NCBI RefSeq assembly: GCF_000949385.2
Contig: NZ_JYKO02000001.1
Location: 5,602,678-5,666,677, forward strand
Direction of reading: 5' to 3'
Length of the DNA: 64,000 bases
Source: Pseudomonas sp. LFM046
GTDB lineage: Bacteria > Pseudomonadota > Gammaproteobacteria > Pseudomonadales > Pseudomonadaceae
Made by a program: the position numbers and the translations under genes. The notes under the pieces were generated by a model that did not search any database, was not told the DNA's origin, and saw only the letters and a program-made list of their open reading frames with translations. This document shows, one piece after another, positions 61,972 to 64,000 of the stretch; position 1 is the first letter of the stretch; each line of letters opens with the position of its first letter.

Positions 61972-63180
61972 ATGCAGCGGCTCTATCGGAAACGCATCCT
62001 CTTGGGCGTGGGCGGCGGTATTGCCGCCTACAAGAGCGCTGAGCTGGTTCGCCGCCTGCGCGACCAGGGCGCCGAGGTCCGCGTAGTGATGACCCAGGGC
62101 GGCCGCGAGTTCATCACCCCGCTGACCCTCCAGGCCCTCTCCGGGCACCCCGTCCACCTCGACCTGCTGGACCCCGCCGCCGAAGCGGCCATGGGGCATA
62201 TCGAACTGGCCCGCTGGGCCGACCTGGTGCTGATTGCGCCGGCCACTGCCGACCTGATGGCGCGTCTGGCCCAGGGTGTTGCGGACGACCTGCTGACCAC
62301 CCTGGTGCTGGCCACCGATGCCCCCGTGGCCCTGGCCCCGGCCATGAACCAGGCCATGTGGCGCGACCCGGCCACCCAAGCCAACCTCGAACTGCTCGCC
62401 AAGCGCGGCCTGCGCCTGTTCGGCCCCGCCGCCGGCAGCCAGGCCTGTGGCGACGTCGGTCTCGGCCGCATGCTGGAAGCCGAAGAACTGGCCCAGCTCG
62501 CCGCCGACTGCTTCGAGCACCGCGCCCTCACCGGCCGCCATGTCCTGATCACCGCCGGCCCGACCCAGGAAAACATCGACCCGGTGCGCTACATCACCAA
62601 CCACAGCTCCGGGAAGATGGGCTTCGCCCTGGCCGAAGCTGCGGTGGAAGCGGGCGCCAAGGTGACCCTGATCACCGGCCCGGTACACCTGCCGACCCCG
62701 GACCGGGTCAACCGCATCGACGTAGTCAGCGCCCGCGACATGTTGGCGGCCTGCGAAGCGGCCATGCCTTGCGACCTGCTGATCGCCGCCGCTGCCGTGG
62801 CCGACTACCGTCCGGAAGTGGTTGCACAGCACAAAATGAAGAAAGACCCGACCAGCGGCGAAGGCCTGCTGCTGCAGCTGGTACGCAACCCCGATATTCT
62901 CGCGACCCTCGCCGGCCGGCCCGATCGCCCCTTCAGCGTGGGCTTCGCCGCCGAAACCGAGAACCTGCTCGAGTACGCCTCGCGCAAGCTCAAGGACAAG
63001 AACCTCGACCTGATCGTCGCCAATGACGTGGCCAACCCCACCATCGGCTTCAACAGCGAGGAAAACGCCATCACCGTCATTGACCGTGACCTGGCCCAGA
63101 CCAGCTTCGCCCAGACCAGCAAGGGCAAGATCGCCCGCCAGCTGGTTGCCTTCATCGCCGACCGCCTCAACCAGGCCTGA
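61972..63180 (+). CDS. coaBC: Bifunctional phosphopantothenoylcysteine decarboxylase/synthetase
   Basis: A 402-residue enzyme of coenzyme A synthesis. The CoaC half (1-180) has RILLGVGGGIAAYKSAELVR, APAMNQAMW and the catalytic Cys in QACGDVGLGRM (about 158). The CoaB half (from about 188) has TAGPTQENIDPVRYITNHSSG, AAVADYRPE and the Lys-rich AQHKMKKDP. Full length and both active sites are intact. It overlaps nothing; dut follows after six bases, the usual order. Confidence 0.97.
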   Translation: MQRLYRKRILLGVGGGIAAYKSAELVRRLRDQGAEVRVVMTQGGREFITPLTLQALSGHPVHLDLLDPAAEAAMGHIELARWADLVLIAPATADLMARLAQGVADDLLTTLVLATDAPVALAPAMNQAMWRDPATQANLELLAKRGLRLFGPAAGSQACGDVGLGRMLEAEELAQLAADCFEHRALTGRHVLITAGPTQENIDPVRYITNHSSGKMGFALAEAAVEAGAKVTLITGPVHLPTPDRVNRIDVVSARDMLAACEAAMPCDLLIAAAAVADYRPEVVAQHKMKKDPTSGEGLLLQLVRNPDILATLAGRPDRPFSVGFAAETENLLEYASRKLKDKNLDLIVANDVANPTIGFNSEENAITVIDRDLAQTSFAQTSKGKIARQLVAFIADRLNQA

Positions 63181-63186
63181 GATTTC

Positions 63187-63642
63187 ATGCACTCACTGCA
63201 AGCCAAGATCCTCGACTCCCGCATCGGCAGCGAATTCCCGCTGCCGCAATACGCCACCCCGGGTTCCGCAGGCCTCGACCTGCGCGCCATGCTCAAGGAA
63301 GAAGTCGTCCTCGAGCCGGGCCAGACCCTCCTTATCCCCACCGGCCTGTCGATCCACATCGCCGATCCGGGTCTGGCGGCCCTGATCCTGCCGCGCTCGG
63401 GCCTCGGCCATAAGCACGGCGTGGTGCTGGGGAACCTGGTGGGCCTGATCGACTCCGACTACCAGGGCGAGCTGATGGTCTCCTGCTGGAACCGTGGCCA
63501 GACCGCCTTCCGCATCGCCATCGGCGAGCGCATCGCCCAGCTGGTGCTGGTGCCCGTCGTCCAGGCACATTTCGAACTGGTCGACGAATTCCACGAAAGC
63601 CAGCGCGGTGCCGGTGGTTTCGGACACACTGGCAGCCACTGA
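63187..63642 (+). CDS. dut: Deoxyuridine triphosphatase
   Basis: A 151-residue trimeric dUTPase. All five motifs are present: [34 protein letters not shown] (Tyr stacks on uracil), RIAQLVLVP, and [11 protein letters not shown] at the C-terminus. It hydrolyses dUTP to keep uracil out of DNA and to supply dUMP. It is six bases after coaBC and 38 bases upstream of algC, matching Pseudomonas order. Confidence 0.98.
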   Translation: MHSLQAKILDSRIGSEFPLPQYATPGSAGLDLRAMLKEEVVLEPGQTLLIPTGLSIHIADPGLAALILPRSGLGHKHGVVLGNLVGLIDSDYQGELMVSCWNRGQTAFRIAIGERIAQLVLVPVVQAHFELVDEFHESQRGAGGFGHTGSH

Positions 63643-63680
63643 CCGCCTAGTATCAGGACGACCCGCCCAGGAGACGTTCA

Positions 63681-64000
63681 GTGAAACTCTTCAAGCGCAG
63701 CAGCAAGGAAGCCGCCACCAACGGTTCGGGCAGCCGGCCGGGTAATGGCCAGCCGCGCCGCAAGGCTTCCAGCGACCTGGCTCCCGGAACACTGGCCGCC
63801 CTGGCCGGCATCGCCGCCGCCGGCGCCCTGGTCTGGTTCGGCCTGATCCAGCCGGCTGAGCAGAGCCGGATCAACCAGCTCAGCCAGGCCTGGGGTGACA
63901 GCCAGGCCGCCACCCTGCGCCAGGCCATCGCCCAGGTGAAGGCCGAAACCGTCGCCGCCTCCCACGACCCCAGCCTGATCGACGCCGTGAACAGCGGCGA
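63681..64000 (+). CDS. algC: Phosphomannomutase/phosphoglucomutase AlgC, N-terminal extension (cut by the right edge)
   Basis: GTG at 63681, preceded by AGGAGACG. It opens MKLFKRSSKEAATNGSGSRP, a basic, Gly/Ser-rich head, followed by one membrane helix (about 38-56, TLAALAGIAAAGALVWFGLI) and QPAEQSRINQLSQAWGDSQA, a helical region. This is the membrane-anchored extension seen before the catalytic mutase in the long form of AlgC in Pseudomonas. The phosphoserine active site is outside the window. The call depends on dut being upstream and on the extension, and not on the catalytic motif. Confidence 0.8.
   Translation, partial: MKLFKRSSKEAATNGSGSRPGNGQPRRKASSDLAPGTLAALAGIAAAGALVWFGLIQPAEQSRINQLSQAWGDSQAATLRQAIAQVKAETVAASHDPSLIDAVNSG

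Overview
The window is a piece of a high-GC Pseudomonas chromosome. The gene order algP-algQ-dsbB-hemYXDC-algR-algZ-argH-cyaA-rnk-cyaY-lppL-lysA-dapF-xerC-glnK/amtB-comM-betT-rep-xpt-cytochrome c5-pauR-dadX-ridA-dadA-lrp-rpmG/rpmB-radC-coaBC-dut-algC matches, from memory, the stretch near PA5250-PA5322 of P. aeruginosa. The species is not P. aeruginosa itself, because a chaperone-usher fimbrial operon and a family of GTAGGATGGGT palindromes are present that I do not associate with that locus. The P. resinovorans/P. alcaligenes side of the genus would fit, but that is a guess. No tRNA, rRNA, CRISPR array, transposase or phage gene was seen.

Layout. 1-4.6 kb: end of a mechanosensitive-channel gene, an ABC-F ATPase, a TIGR02444 protein, the histone-like regulator algP and the anti-sigma factor algQ. 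4.9-13 kb: dsbB, a secreted sorbosone-dehydrogenase-like protein, the haem operon hemC-hemD-hemX-hemY (genes overlap or nearly touch) and the algZ-algR two-component system. 13-20.5 kb: argH, two small conserved proteins, adenylate cyclase, rnk, and an unusual tight AraC regulator-cyaY-DUF1289 cluster. 20.5-25.2 kb: lppL-lysA-dapF-DUF484-xerC-HAD operon with a readable promoter. 25.4-33.4 kb: sutA, a YjbQ protein, glnK-amtB, ubiK, comM, betT and a membrane-anchored thioredoxin-like protein.

33.4-40.1 kb is the accessory region: a five-gene chaperone-usher pilus operon (pilin, chaperone, usher and two tandem two-domain tip-type subunits) behind an AT-rich leader with nested inverted repeats. 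40.2-47.4 kb: LysR regulator, MATE efflux pump, a GSDEF/EAL c-di-GMP protein, rep helicase and xpt.

47.6-58.6 kb is a nitrogen/carbon catabolic island: pauR-like repressor, dadA-ridA-dadX with divergent lrp (D-amino acid catabolism), a PauB-like FAD oxidase, an MFS transporter, a PauC-like aldehyde dehydrogenase and a divergent omega-aminotransferase plus cupin (polyamine and omega-amino acid catabolism). 58.8-64 kb: rpmB-rpmG with a strong promoter, an orphan peptide-binding protein, radC, coaBC, dut and the start of the long form of algC.

Most of the window is conserved core genome. The parts most worth a second look are the fimbrial operon and its leader, the palindromes around the dad/pau genes, the AraC-frataxin-DUF1289 cluster, and the dispersed palindromic repeats at gene ends.
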